Positions 1-6,501 of a stretch of DNA of 8,958 nt are shown here, one piece after another (positions within the stretch are counted from its first letter, which is position 1; every line of letters begins with the position of its first letter). The notes under the pieces were generated by a model, which saw only the letters and a list, made by a program, of their open reading frames with translations, was not told where the DNA came from and ran no database searches. The translations under genes were made by a program, and so were the position numbers. The DNA is from Bacilli bacterium. GTDB lineage: Bacteria > Bacillota_I > Bacilli_A > RFN20 > CAG-826. The stretch lies in the NCBI GenBank assembly GCA_024693415.1, contig JAILKX010000232.1:1-8958 (forward strand), in the 5' to 3' direction.

Positions 1-10
1 ATGGACGTAA

Positions 11-1159
11 TCACATCAGGCTCTTGTAAAGCTTGATGACGGTTTCCTTGTCGATTGGGGCGGGGTTGCCGGGCATGCAGGCGTCGGCCATCGCGCAGTC
101 GGCGAGGTAGTCGAGGTCCTCTTCTTTGACGATGCCCTTGAGTCCCTTGGGGATGCCGACGTCGTCGGAGAGCTTTTGGACCGCGTCGATCGCGGCTTTG
201 CGGTATTCTTCCTGGCTCATGGTCTCCCAGCCTTCGACGTCCATGACGCGGCAGATCTCGCGGTACTTTTCGCCGGAGTAGGGCGCGTTGTACTTCATGC
301 CGGTCGGAAGCAGGATCGAGCAGGCGACGCCATGCGGGGTGTCATAGAACGCGGAGAGGGGGTGGGCCATCGAGTGGACCATGCCGAGGCCGACGTTCGA
401 GAAGCCCATGCCGGCCACATACTGGCCAAGGGCCATCTCCTCTTTGCCCTTCCTTTCGCCGGCATATGCCGAGCGAAGGTTATGGGAGATGATGCGGATC
501 GCTTCGAGGTGGAACATGTCGGAAAGTTCCCAAGCGCCGCCGGTGATGAGGCCTTCGATCGCGTGGGTGAGGGCGTCCATGCCGGTTGCGGCGGTGAGGC
601 CTTTGGGCATGGTGAGCATCATGGTCGGGTCGACGACGGCGACCTCAGGGAGGTCATGGACATCGACGCAGACGAATTTGCGCTTCTTCTCTTCGTCGGT
701 GATGACGTAGTTGATGGTGACTTCGGCCGCGGTTCCCGCGGTGGTCGCCACTGCGATCGTGAAGGTGGCGTGGTTTTTGGTCGGGGCGACGCCTTCGAGG
801 GAGCGGACGTCCGCGAATTCAGGGTTTTCGACGATGATGCCGACGCCTTTGGCGGTGTCCATGGAGGATCCGCCGCCGATCGCGATGATCGCATCGGCCT
901 TGGAGGCTTTAAACGCCTCGACGCCGCGCTTGACGTTTTCGATGGTCGGGTTGGGTTTCACTTCGTCATAGATCTCGTAGGGGAAGTTCGCCTTCTCGAG
1001 GAGGTCGGTGACGTTTTTGACGACGCCGAATTTGACCAAGCTGTTGTCGGTGATGATCAATGCTTTCTTTTTGCCGTGGGCAACAAGTTCCGGGACGATG
1101 TTCTCGATCGCGCCGAAACCATGGTATGAGGTGGGGTTGAGACAGAAACGGTTAGCCAT
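11..1159 (-). CDS. fucO: Lactaldehyde reductase / 1,2-propanediol oxidoreductase, iron-containing alcohol dehydrogenase (FucO type)
   Basis: The predicted cytoplasmic enzyme reduces L-lactaldehyde to 1,2-propanediol with NADH, the end step of anaerobic fucose and rhamnose breakdown. The 382 residues equal the E. coli FucO length as I recall it, and long stretches match remembered FucO sequence (e.g. NPEFADVRSLEG, AGTAAEVTINYVITDEEK, GQYVAGMGFSNVGLG). The N-terminal dinucleotide-binding half carries GGGS at residues 95-98. Asp38 sits where E. coli FucO has the Asp that favours NAD over NADP. The metal ligands of the C-terminal half are present: Asp195, His199, His262 and His276. The ATG at 1157-1159 is preceded by GGAG at suitable spacing. 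The gene follows the uronate operon on the same strand but is separated from it by a terminator and has its own promoter. No fucose or rhamnose genes are in view, so its substrate in this organism is inferred from family only; a more general short-chain aldehyde reductase remains possible. Confidence 0.9.
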   Translation of the reverse strand: MANRFCLNPTSYHGFGAIENIVPELVAHGKKKALIITDNSLVKFGVVKNVTDLLEKANFPYEIYDEVKPNPTIENVKRGVEAFKASKADAIIAIGGGSSMDTAKGVGIIVENPEFADVRSLEGVAPTKNHATFTIAVATTAGTAAEVTINYVITDEEKKRKFVCVDVHDLPEVAVVDPTMMLTMPKGLTAATGMDALTHAIEGLITGGAWELSDMFHLEAIRIISHNLRSAYAGERKGKEEMALGQYVAGMGFSNVGLGMVHSMAHPLSAFYDTPHGVACSILLPTGMKYNAPYSGEKYREICRVMDVEGWETMSQEEYRKAAIDAVQKLSDDVGIPKGLKGIVKEEDLDYLADCAMADACMPGNPAPIDKETVIKLYKSLM

Positions 1160-1185
1160 TATAAGTTCTCCTTTGGTTTGGCCCT

Positions 1186-1212
1186 AGTGTACCAACTATT
1201 TCGGCAAAGCAA
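1186..1212 (-). promoter_or_regulatory. Putative fucO promoter (extended -10)
   Basis: On the minus strand, TTGCTT (1207-1212) is followed after 15 bp by TACACT (1186-1191). TACACT is directly preceded by TGG, giving an extended -10 (TGnTACACT) that can offset the short spacer and imperfect boxes. The start of transcription would fall near 1179, leaving a leader of about 20 bases that holds the GGAG ribosome binding site. This is prediction by eye. Confidence 0.45.
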
Positions 1213-1223
1213 TACCGATTTAC

Positions 1224-1303
1224 GCGCGAAGGGGATCATTTCGCGCATATGTGCGCGTTTGGGCGCACTTTAAATATGGATTTATGCGCGCGCAATCAGG
1301 CGC
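1224..1303. repeat. Cluster of GCGC-centred inverted repeats upstream of fucO
   Basis: GCGC cores begin at 1224, 1243, 1253, 1263, 1286 (GCGCGCGC) and 1300. Several form palindromes: CGCGCA-TATG-TGCGCG at 1242-1257, GTGCGC-N6-GCGCAC at 1251-1268, and TGCGCGCGCA at 1285-1294. The cores at 1243, 1253 and 1263 are spaced 10 bp apart, about one helical turn. The cluster lies just upstream of the predicted fucO promoter, so it is more likely to act as DNA (protein binding) than as RNA, unless an undetected upstream promoter makes a long leader. A related TGCGCGCA site lies in the uxuA promoter. No function is known to me. Confidence 0.5.
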
Positions 1304-1321
1304 ATGAAAATGGATTCGCGG

Positions 1322-1335
1322 ATGCGAATTCGCAT
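1322..1335. repeat. Perfect 14-bp palindrome in kdgK-fucO intergenic region
   Basis: ATGCGAATTCGCAT reads identically on both strands. It lies between the kdgK terminator and the GCGC cluster, about 110 bp upstream of the predicted fucO -35. A second GCGAAT/ATTCGC pair (ATTCGC-GGAT-GCGAAT, 1314-1329) overlaps its left half. It could be an operator; the sequence does not say for what. Confidence 0.5.
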
Positions 1336-1360
1336 ACACGCCCTCAATGGATTTTCGAAA

Positions 1361-1403
1361 CGAAAAGGAAAACCGCCTCAAGAAAGGAGACAAGAGGCGG
1401 TTT
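1361..1403 (-). terminator. Intrinsic terminator of the uronate operon
   Basis: On the minus strand the sequence AAACCGCCTC, a 14-base loop and GAGGCGGTTT form a perfect 10-bp stem (1370-1379 with 1394-1403). The tract TTTTCCTTTTCG follows. It begins 15 bases after the kdgK stop codon, which fits the end of the five-gene transcript, and it separates that transcript from fucO. Confidence 0.85.
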
Positions 1404-1418
1404 AGGTCGGGAAGCGAT

Positions 1419-2438
1419 TTAGCGCTGGACGCGGCCGGAGGCATCGCCACCCATGAGGGTTTCGACTTCCTTGAGGCCGACGTGGTTGTAGTCGCCGGGG
1501 ATGGTCTGCTTGAGGGCGCTTGCGGCAACGGCGAAGTTGATGGCATCGCTCGGGTTGTCGTAGTGGGTCAAGCCATAGATGAGACCCGCGGAGAAGGAGT
1601 CGCCGCCGCCGACGCGGTCGACGATCGGGTTGATCTCGTAGTGCTTGGAGAGATAGAACTCGCCGTCTTTGACGAGGGCACCGGCCCAGCCGTTCCAGGA
1701 AGCGGACTTCGATTCGCGGAGGGAGGTGGCGGCGCCTTTGAAGCCGTACTGCTTGCAAAGGGCCTTGAGCATAACTTCATATTTCTCGACGTCAAGCTTG
1801 CCGGAGGTGACATCGCCTTCGAGGTGGAAGCCGAGGCAATTCTGGGCATCTTCTTCGTTGCCGATCGCATAGTCGACGTACTTCATGAGCGGGACCATGC
1901 AGGCTTGGGCCTGTTCCTTGGTCCAGAGCTTGCTGCGGAAGTTGAGGTCGAAGGAGGTGGTGATGCCTTTTTCCTTGGCCTTCATGAGGGCGAGCTTAGT
2001 GACTTCGGCGGCATTAGCGGACAAAGCCGGGGTGATGCCGGAGATGTGGAGCCATTCCACGCCTTCGAGGAGCTTATCGAAATCGAATTCCTCGGGTTTG
2101 GCTTCGGCGATGGCGCTGTGGGCGCGGTCATAGATGACCTTGGAGGCCCTCATCGAGGCGCCGGTCTGGAGGAAATAGATGCCAAGGCGATCGCCGCCGC
2201 GGATGATGCGGGAGGTGTCGACGCCGAACTGGCGGAGCGAATTGACGGCGCTCTGTCCGATGTCATTGGTCGGGATCTTGGAGAGGAAGCAGGCGTCGCA
2301 TCCATAGTTGGAGAGGGACACCGCGACGTTGGCCTCGCCGCCGCCGTAGTTGATGTCGAAGGAGTTAGCCTGGACGTAGACCTGATTTCCGGGGGTGGAA
2401 AGGCGAAGCATCAGCTCGCCTAAGGTTGCGTATTTCAT
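1419..2438 (-). CDS. kdgK: 2-keto-3-deoxygluconate kinase (PfkB family)
   Basis: The predicted enzyme phosphorylates 2-keto-3-deoxygluconate with ATP to give 2-keto-3-deoxy-6-phosphogluconate (KDPG), the fourth step of glucuronate breakdown. The 339-residue protein has the ribokinase/PfkB layout. The N-terminal sugar-binding signature YGGGEANVAVSLSNYG is at 31-46. The C-terminal signature DRVGGGDSFSAG is at 274-285, with Asp280 as the expected catalytic base. Arg105 in YDRAHSA resembles the substrate-binding arginine region of known KDG kinases. It is the last gene of the operon, three bases after eda, with GAGG 9 bases ahead of the ATG. PfkB kinases are hard to assign alone; the adjoining KDPG aldolase and mannonate dehydratase genes make the KDG assignment strong. 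The N-terminal Met-Lys and length look normal. Confidence 0.92.
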   Translation of the reverse strand: MKYATLGELMLRLSTPGNQVYVQANSFDINYGGGEANVAVSLSNYGCDACFLSKIPTNDIGQSAVNSLRQFGVDTSRIIRGGDRLGIYFLQTGASMRASKVIYDRAHSAIAEAKPEEFDFDKLLEGVEWLHISGITPALSANAAEVTKLALMKAKEKGITTSFDLNFRSKLWTKEQAQACMVPLMKYVDYAIGNEEDAQNCLGFHLEGDVTSGKLDVEKYEVMLKALCKQYGFKGAATSLRESKSASWNGWAGALVKDGEFYLSKHYEINPIVDRVGGGDSFSAGLIYGLTHYDNPSDAINFAVAASALKQTIPGDYNHVGLKEVETLMGGDASGRVQR

Positions 2439-2441
2439 GGG

Positions 2442-3080
2442 TTATTTCCTCGCTTCTGCCACTTTGGCAACATACTGTTTGGCAAGTTCGGTGATCTTGG
2501 CGTAGTCGCCGGTCTTGGCCGGGGCGGTCAGATTCGAGCCGGTGCCGACGGCAACCGCGCCCTTCTTGATCCAATCCTCGACGTTATTGAGGTCGACGCC
2601 GCCGGTCGGCATGCACTGGGCCTGGGGAAGAGGTCCGTGGATCGCCTTGATGTAATCCGGTCCGGCGAGGGAACCCGGGAAGATTTTGCAGACCTCGACG
2701 CCGGCCTTGAGGGCGGAGACGACTTCGTTGATGGTGAAGACGCCGGCCATATAGGGGACCTGGTAGAGGTTGCAGAGCTCGCAAACGCCCTTATCGAAGT
2801 TGGGGGAGACGACGAACTGCGCGCCGGCAAGGATCGCGATCCTCGCGGTGGCTTCGTCGAGCACCGTGCCGGCGCCGACGATGTATTTCGCGTCTTTGTC
2901 CTTGGCCAAGGCTTCGATGACTTCCTTGGCGCCCGGGACGGTGAAGGTGACCTCGAGGCCAACGATTCCGCCGTCGGCGCAGGCCTTGGAGACCTTGACG
3001 GCTTCCTCAACGGAGGAGCCGCGGATGACGGCGATGACGCCGCAGTCGAGGAGTTTGTTCACGACTTGGGATTTTTTCAT
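2442..3080 (-). CDS. eda: KDPG / 4-hydroxy-2-oxoglutarate aldolase (class I)
   Basis: The predicted enzyme splits KDPG into pyruvate and glyceraldehyde 3-phosphate, the last step of this pathway and of the Entner-Doudoroff route. The 212 residues match the usual length for this TIM-barrel family. Lys132, in the motif CKIFPG (131-136), is the expected Schiff-base lysine. Glu43 in LEVTF (42-46) is the expected general acid/base residue. GAGTVLDEA at 69-77 and PTGGV at 158-162 form the other conserved loops, the latter binding phosphate. The gene starts 19 bases after uxaC, and an AAGG sequence lies about 9 bases before the ATG. The name kdgA is used for the same enzyme in Bacillus. No unusual features were seen. 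Confidence 0.95.
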   Translation of the reverse strand: MKKSQVVNKLLDCGVIAVIRGSSVEEAVKVSKACADGGIVGLEVTFTVPGAKEVIEALAKDKDAKYIVGAGTVLDEATARIAILAGAQFVVSPNFDKGVCELCNLYQVPYMAGVFTINEVVSALKAGVEVCKIFPGSLAGPDYIKAIHGPLPQAQCMPTGGVDLNNVEDWIKKGAVAVGTGSNLTAPAKTGDYAKITELAKQYVAKVAEARK

Positions 3081-3099
3081 GGTGTATGACCTTCTTTCC

Positions 3100-4509
3100 T
3101 TATTTATTTAAGAAGAATTCGATAGCGTTGTTGTAGCAGACGTCCTGGATGATCTTGCCGATCGCTTTGCGGTCGTTCGGATATCTGCCATCCTCGACCA
3201 CGAGGGAGATCTCGTCGACGAGAAGCCTCCTGAAGTATTCGTGGCGCGGGTAGGAGAGGAAGCTGCGGGAATCGGTGAGCATGCCGACGAAGCAGGAGAG
3301 GAGACCGCCTGCCATCAGGACCTTGATCTGCTTGCGGATTCCGTCGTAGTGGTCGTTGAACCACCAGGCGGCGCCGAGCTGAATGTAGCCCTTCCCCTTG
3401 CCCTGGAACACGTTCATGAGCGTGACCATCGAGCAGTAGTCTTTCTCGTTGAGGCAATAGAGGACGGTGGGAGGCAATGCGTCTTGCTTCTCGAGCTCCG
3501 AGAGGAGTTTTGCGAGTTTATCGGCGATGTTGATGTCGCCGCAGGCGTCATATCCGAAGTCCACGCCATGGAGTTTGTAGCCGACTTCGGTGTTGTTGCG
3601 GATCGCGCCGATGTGGTATTGCTGGACGAATCCGAGGCGGCGGTATTCCTTGCCGAGGAACACGAGCAGGTAGGACTCATAGCAGTCGAGCTCATCCTCG
3701 GTGAGGGCTTCGCCTTTGAGGCCTTTGAGGAAGGCTTGCTCGGCGACTTTTTTGTCGATGCGGGAGTACCTCAGGGTATCGAGGCCGTGGTCGGTGGCTT
3801 TGGCGCCTTTCTCGGCGAAGAAGTCGAGGCGCTGCTTGAGCGCTTCGAGCAATTCGTCGAGGGACGTGATGCGTTTTCCGATCCTTTCCTCGAGCTGGCC
3901 CATCGCTTTGCGGAAGATTTCGCCGTTAGCGATATGGAGGTAGCGGTCCGGCCTCCAGCAGGGGAGGACGCGGGTCTTGAAGGAGGTGTCTTTTGCGATG
4001 AGGTCGTGGTAGTGGAGGTCATCGGCGGGGTCGTCGGTGGTGAATACGAGGGAGACGTTGCTCATCTCGACCATCTTGCGGGCGGTCATGGTCTCGAGCT
4101 GCTTATTGCACTCGGCCCAGATCTTCTCGGCGTTCTCCTCATTGATGACGAGGTCGATGCCGAAGTAGCGCTTCAGCTCAAGATGGGTCCATTCGTAGAT
4201 CGGGTTGCCGAAGAAGGAGGGCATCGCCTTGGCGAAGGCGAGGAACCTTTCGTGGTCGTCGGCATTGCCGGTGATGAGCTCTTCGGGGACGCCCGCTTCG
4301 CGGAGCAATCTCCATTTATAGTGGTCGCCGGCCCCGTCTTTGCCAAGCCATGCCTCGGTGATTGAGGAGAACTTGTGGTCCTCGTAGATCTGCTTGGGAT
4401 TCAGGTGGCAGTGGAAGTCGAAGATCGGCATGTCCTTCGCGAATTCCTCATAGAGGCCGAGCGCGAAGTCGCTGTGGAGGAGATAGTCTTTTCCTTGGAA
4501 TTCTTTCAT
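3100..4509 (-). CDS. uxaC: Glucuronate isomerase (uronate isomerase)
   Basis: The predicted enzyme isomerises D-glucuronate to D-fructuronate, the entry step of the pathway; the family also converts galacturonate to tagaturonate. It belongs to the amidohydrolase superfamily, and 469 residues is the normal length. The metal-binding FDFHCHLNP motif is at 30-38 (His33, His35). Conserved blocks follow: TTDDP at 157-161, QYHIGAIRNN at 297-306, GAAWWFNDHYDG at 379-390 and TDSRSFLSYPRHEYFRR at 412-428. The start codon lies two bases after the stop of the upstream reductase gene. Only a weak Shine-Dalgarno sequence (GGGTGT) is seen there, so translation is probably coupled to the upstream gene. With no altronate genes nearby, the glucuronate role is favoured. 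Confidence 0.96.
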   Translation of the reverse strand: MKEFQGKDYLLHSDFALGLYEEFAKDMPIFDFHCHLNPKQIYEDHKFSSITEAWLGKDGAGDHYKWRLLREAGVPEELITGNADDHERFLAFAKAMPSFFGNPIYEWTHLELKRYFGIDLVINEENAEKIWAECNKQLETMTARKMVEMSNVSLVFTTDDPADDLHYHDLIAKDTSFKTRVLPCWRPDRYLHIANGEIFRKAMGQLEERIGKRITSLDELLEALKQRLDFFAEKGAKATDHGLDTLRYSRIDKKVAEQAFLKGLKGEALTEDELDCYESYLLVFLGKEYRRLGFVQQYHIGAIRNNTEVGYKLHGVDFGYDACGDINIADKLAKLLSELEKQDALPPTVLYCLNEKDYCSMVTLMNVFQGKGKGYIQLGAAWWFNDHYDGIRKQIKVLMAGGLLSCFVGMLTDSRSFLSYPRHEYFRRLLVDEISLVVEDGRYPNDRKAIGKIIQDVCYNNAIEFFLNK

Positions 4510-4511
4510 GA

Positions 4512-5360
4512 TCAGACACCCGCGTAGGAGGAGAATCCGCCGTCGATCGGGAGGACGACGCCGGTGATGAAACTCGAGCAGCCCTCATCGATGAGGAAGA
4601 GGGTGGCGGCGAGGAGCTCATCCGCTTCGCCGAAGCGATCCATCGGGGTCGCGGCGAGGATTTTTTCAGTGCGGGCGGTGGGGGTGCCATCCTCATTGTA
4701 GAGGAGGGCTTTGTTCTGGGCGGTGACGAGGAACCCCGGGGCGATCGCGTTGACGCGGATGCCGGTCTTGGAGAAGTGGACCGCGAGCCATTTGGTGAAG
4801 TTGGACACCGAGGACTTGGCGGCGCTATAGGCCGGGATCTTGGTGAGCGGGGTGAAGGCGTTCATCGAGGAGACGTTGAGAATCGAGCAGCCCTTGCGGC
4901 CGAGCATGTCCTTGGCGAATTCCTGGCAGGGGAGGAAGGTTCCCATGAAGTTGAGGTCGAAGACGAACTCGACGCCTTCCTGCTTCAGGTCGAAGAAGTC
5001 GATTTCGGTATCGGCTTTCTTCTCGGCGAAGTATTCCTGGGTGGTGGTGGCCTTCGGCGAATTCCCGCCGGCGCCGTTGATCAGGATGTCGACCGGTCCG
5101 AGGTCGGCTTTGATCGCTTCGTGGACCCTCTTGAGGTCTTCGCGGTCGAGGACGTTGTTCTTGTAGCCTTTGGCGCATCCGCCTTCGGCGACGATTTCGT
5201 TGGCGACGATCTCGGCCTTCTCGAGCGAGAGGTCGAGGACGGCGACTTTGCCGCCGCAGGCGCCGATTGCCTTGGCCATGGCGCCGCAGATGACTCCGCC
5301 GGCTCCGGTGACGACGACGACTTTGCCCTTAAGGGTTTCGGGTTTGATGGAAAGTTTCAT
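4512..5360 (-). CDS. uxuB: D-mannonate oxidoreductase / fructuronate reductase, short-chain dehydrogenase type
   Basis: The predicted enzyme reduces D-fructuronate to D-mannonate with NADH. The 282-residue protein is a classical SDR. It has a Rossmann glycine motif TGAGGVICG (18-26), Asp43 at the end of the second strand (favouring NADH), NGAGG (95-99), Asn137, the presumed catalytic Ser165, and YSAAK with Tyr178 and Lys182. The family-like segments SSMNAFTPLTKIPAYS and RVNAIAPGFLVT resemble, from memory, the Bacillus YjmF/UxuB type. It is unrelated to the long-chain UxuB of E. coli. The gene starts six bases after uxuA, with AGGAG 9-10 bases before the ATG. SDR substrate cannot be read from sequence alone, and a gluconate-type dehydrogenase is the main alternative. 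Position between mannonate dehydratase and uronate isomerase makes the given role likely. Confidence 0.88.
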   Translation of the reverse strand: MKLSIKPETLKGKVVVVTGAGGVICGAMAKAIGACGGKVAVLDLSLEKAEIVANEIVAEGGCAKGYKNNVLDREDLKRVHEAIKADLGPVDILINGAGGNSPKATTTQEYFAEKKADTEIDFFDLKQEGVEFVFDLNFMGTFLPCQEFAKDMLGRKGCSILNVSSMNAFTPLTKIPAYSAAKSSVSNFTKWLAVHFSKTGIRVNAIAPGFLVTAQNKALLYNEDGTPTARTEKILAATPMDRFGEADELLAATLFLIDEGCSSFITGVVLPIDGGFSSYAGV

Positions 5361-5366
5361 GATGGT

Positions 5367-6410
5367 TTATCTCCTTTTTGCTTCGGCCATCTCGAAGAGG
5401 CCGTTGATGTAAGCGCAGCCTAGTGCGCGGTCATATAATCCGTATCCCGGCTTTCCGTCCTCGCCGAAGATGTTGCGGCCATGGTCCGGGCGGACATAGC
5501 CATCGAATCCGTTGCTGACCAAGGTATCGACGATCTTGGCCATGTTGAGCGATCCGTCGACCGAGGCGTGGCCGACTTCGACGAAGGAGTCGCGGTCGTC
5601 GGTGTAGAGGACGTTGCGGAGGTGGACGAAGTGGACGCGGCCCTGCTTGCAATAGCGTTCGGCGATCGCCGGGATGTCATTGAATCTCCCGGCGCCGAGG
5701 GACCCGGTGCAGAGGGTCAGTCCGTTATAGGTGGAGGGCACGGCCTCGAAGATCTTGTCGAGGGATTCCATGGAGGAGACGATGCGGGGAAGCCCGAACA
5801 CGTCCCATGGGGGGTCATCGGGGTGGATGGCGAGTTTGATGTCGCATCTTTCGCATACCGGGATGACTTCTTTGAGGAAATAGACGAGGTTCGCGAGCAG
5901 CTGTTCGTGCGAGACGTGGCTGTATTTGTCGAGCAAACCCTGAAGCTCCTCGGGGCTATAGGATTCGTCCCAGCCCGGGAGGTGGAGGTTGTGCGGGTCG
6001 ACCTTCTGGAAGTCGTCGTAGGAATAGCTGAGGGAATTCGATCCGTCAGGGTTATTGTGGCACATGTCGGTGCGCAGCCAGTCGAAGACGGGCATGAAGT
6101 TGTAGCAGACGACCTTGACGCCGGCTTTGGCGCAGAGCTCGAGGTTGTACTTGAAGACCTCAATGTGCTTCTTGCCGAGCTCGGTGCCGAGTTTGATCTC
6201 CTCGGAGACCGGGATCGATTCGATGACGTCCATCGCAAGGCCCTGGTCATTGGCGATCTTCTTGAGGCGAAGCAGGGATTCGAGGTCCCACTTCTCGCCC
6301 GGCTTATAGGAATAAACCGAGGTGACGACGGTCGACATGTTGGGGATTTGACGGATGTAGGTTAGGGGGATCGAATCGTTCTCCCCGTACCAACGGAAAC
6401 CAAGTTTCAT
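5367..6410 (-). CDS. uxuA: D-mannonate dehydratase
   Basis: The predicted enzyme removes water from D-mannonate to give 2-keto-3-deoxygluconate. The 347-residue xylose-isomerase-like barrel protein is the short form typical of Gram-positive UxuA (the E. coli form is longer). It begins with MKLGFRWYGENDSIPL, the expected N-terminus. Candidate Mn-binding residues are His196 in AIHPDDPP, Cys234 in LTLCTGSLG, His263 in VHFVHLRN, and Asp309 in VRPDHGRN. These blocks are the family hallmarks. It is the first gene of the operon, with GGAG 8 bases before the ATG and a good promoter upstream. It diverges from the AraC-family regulator gene across a 126-bp control region. Confidence 0.97.
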   Translation of the reverse strand: MKLGFRWYGENDSIPLTYIRQIPNMSTVVTSVYSYKPGEKWDLESLLRLKKIANDQGLAMDVIESIPVSEEIKLGTELGKKHIEVFKYNLELCAKAGVKVVCYNFMPVFDWLRTDMCHNNPDGSNSLSYSYDDFQKVDPHNLHLPGWDESYSPEELQGLLDKYSHVSHEQLLANLVYFLKEVIPVCERCDIKLAIHPDDPPWDVFGLPRIVSSMESLDKIFEAVPSTYNGLTLCTGSLGAGRFNDIPAIAERYCKQGRVHFVHLRNVLYTDDRDSFVEVGHASVDGSLNMAKIVDTLVSNGFDGYVRPDHGRNIFGEDGKPGYGLYDRALGCAYINGLFEMAEAKRR

Positions 6411-6442
6411 AGGCTTTTCTCCATTCGCTTTGAGCTGATCCT

Positions 6443-6471
6443 ATAATATGCGCGCAAGGTATGTGAGACAA
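6443..6471 (-). promoter_or_regulatory. uxuA operon promoter
   Basis: On the minus strand TTGTCT (6466-6471) and TATTAT (6443-6448) are separated by 17 bp, a good sigma70-type arrangement. Transcription would begin near 6436, giving a short leader of about 25 bases with the uxuA ribosome binding site. A perfect TGCGCGCA palindrome (6449-6456) lies in the spacer next to the -10 box. The proximal copy of a 12-bp direct repeat overlaps the -35 box. Confidence 0.65.
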
Positions 6472-6501
6472 TTGCAAAAGAAACCGATTACAATTGCAAA
6501 A
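6468..6501. promoter_or_regulatory. Tandem direct repeats, candidate AraC-family operator
   Basis: ACAATTGCAAAA occurs exactly twice, at 6468-6479 and 6490-6501, on the same strand with a 22-bp period. The proximal copy overlaps the uxuA -35 box. Direct repeats about two helical turns apart, next to or overlapping a -35 box, are the usual binding layout for activators of the AraC family, and such a regulator is encoded 36 bases to the right. The distal copy lies near the possible araC promoter, so autoregulation is plausible. Binding itself is inference. Confidence 0.6.
6479..6493 (-). promoter_or_regulatory. Possible catabolite-responsive element (cre-like)
   Basis: The minus-strand sequence TTGTAATCGGTTTCT fits the loose Bacillus cre consensus WTGNAANCGNWNNCW at every defined position. 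It fits the stricter palindromic version less well. It lies between the two direct repeats, upstream of the uxuA -35. If a CcpA homologue exists, binding here would block activator access, but the loose consensus gives frequent chance matches. Confidence 0.3.

Noticed and set aside
11..13. TGA read as tryptophan (mollicute code)
   Set aside because: The TGA codons ending the FucO, reductase and ATPase genes all fall at the expected protein lengths or just before the next gene, so they are real stops.
176..1129. Plus-strand open frame of 317 codons, antisense to fucO
   Set aside because: The composition (Asp, Gly, His, Val-rich) and lack of domains mark it as a shadow of the conserved fucO gene.
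1370..1403. Kdg-fucO hairpin as a riboswitch or attenuator for fucO
   Set aside because: The perfect GC-rich stem with a T-rich tail directly after the kdgK stop is better explained as a simple terminator. No complex conserved RNA fold is apparent.
1347..2423. Plus-strand open frame of 358 codons, antisense to kdgK
   Set aside because: It has the same biased composition as other antisense frames, runs through the operon terminator hairpin at its start, and has no recognisable domain.
3241..4365. Long plus-strand open frame of 374 codons, antisense to uxaC
   Set aside because: It is a shadow of the uxaC codon pattern. The product is a low-complexity run of Glu, Val, Ala, Gly and Asp with no family resemblance, while the opposite strand encodes a clear full-length enzyme.
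6442..6447. Consensus TATAAT on the plus strand upstream of the AraC gene
   Set aside because: No -35-like hexamer lies 16-18 bp upstream. The same bases are the reverse of the well-supported uxuA -10 region.
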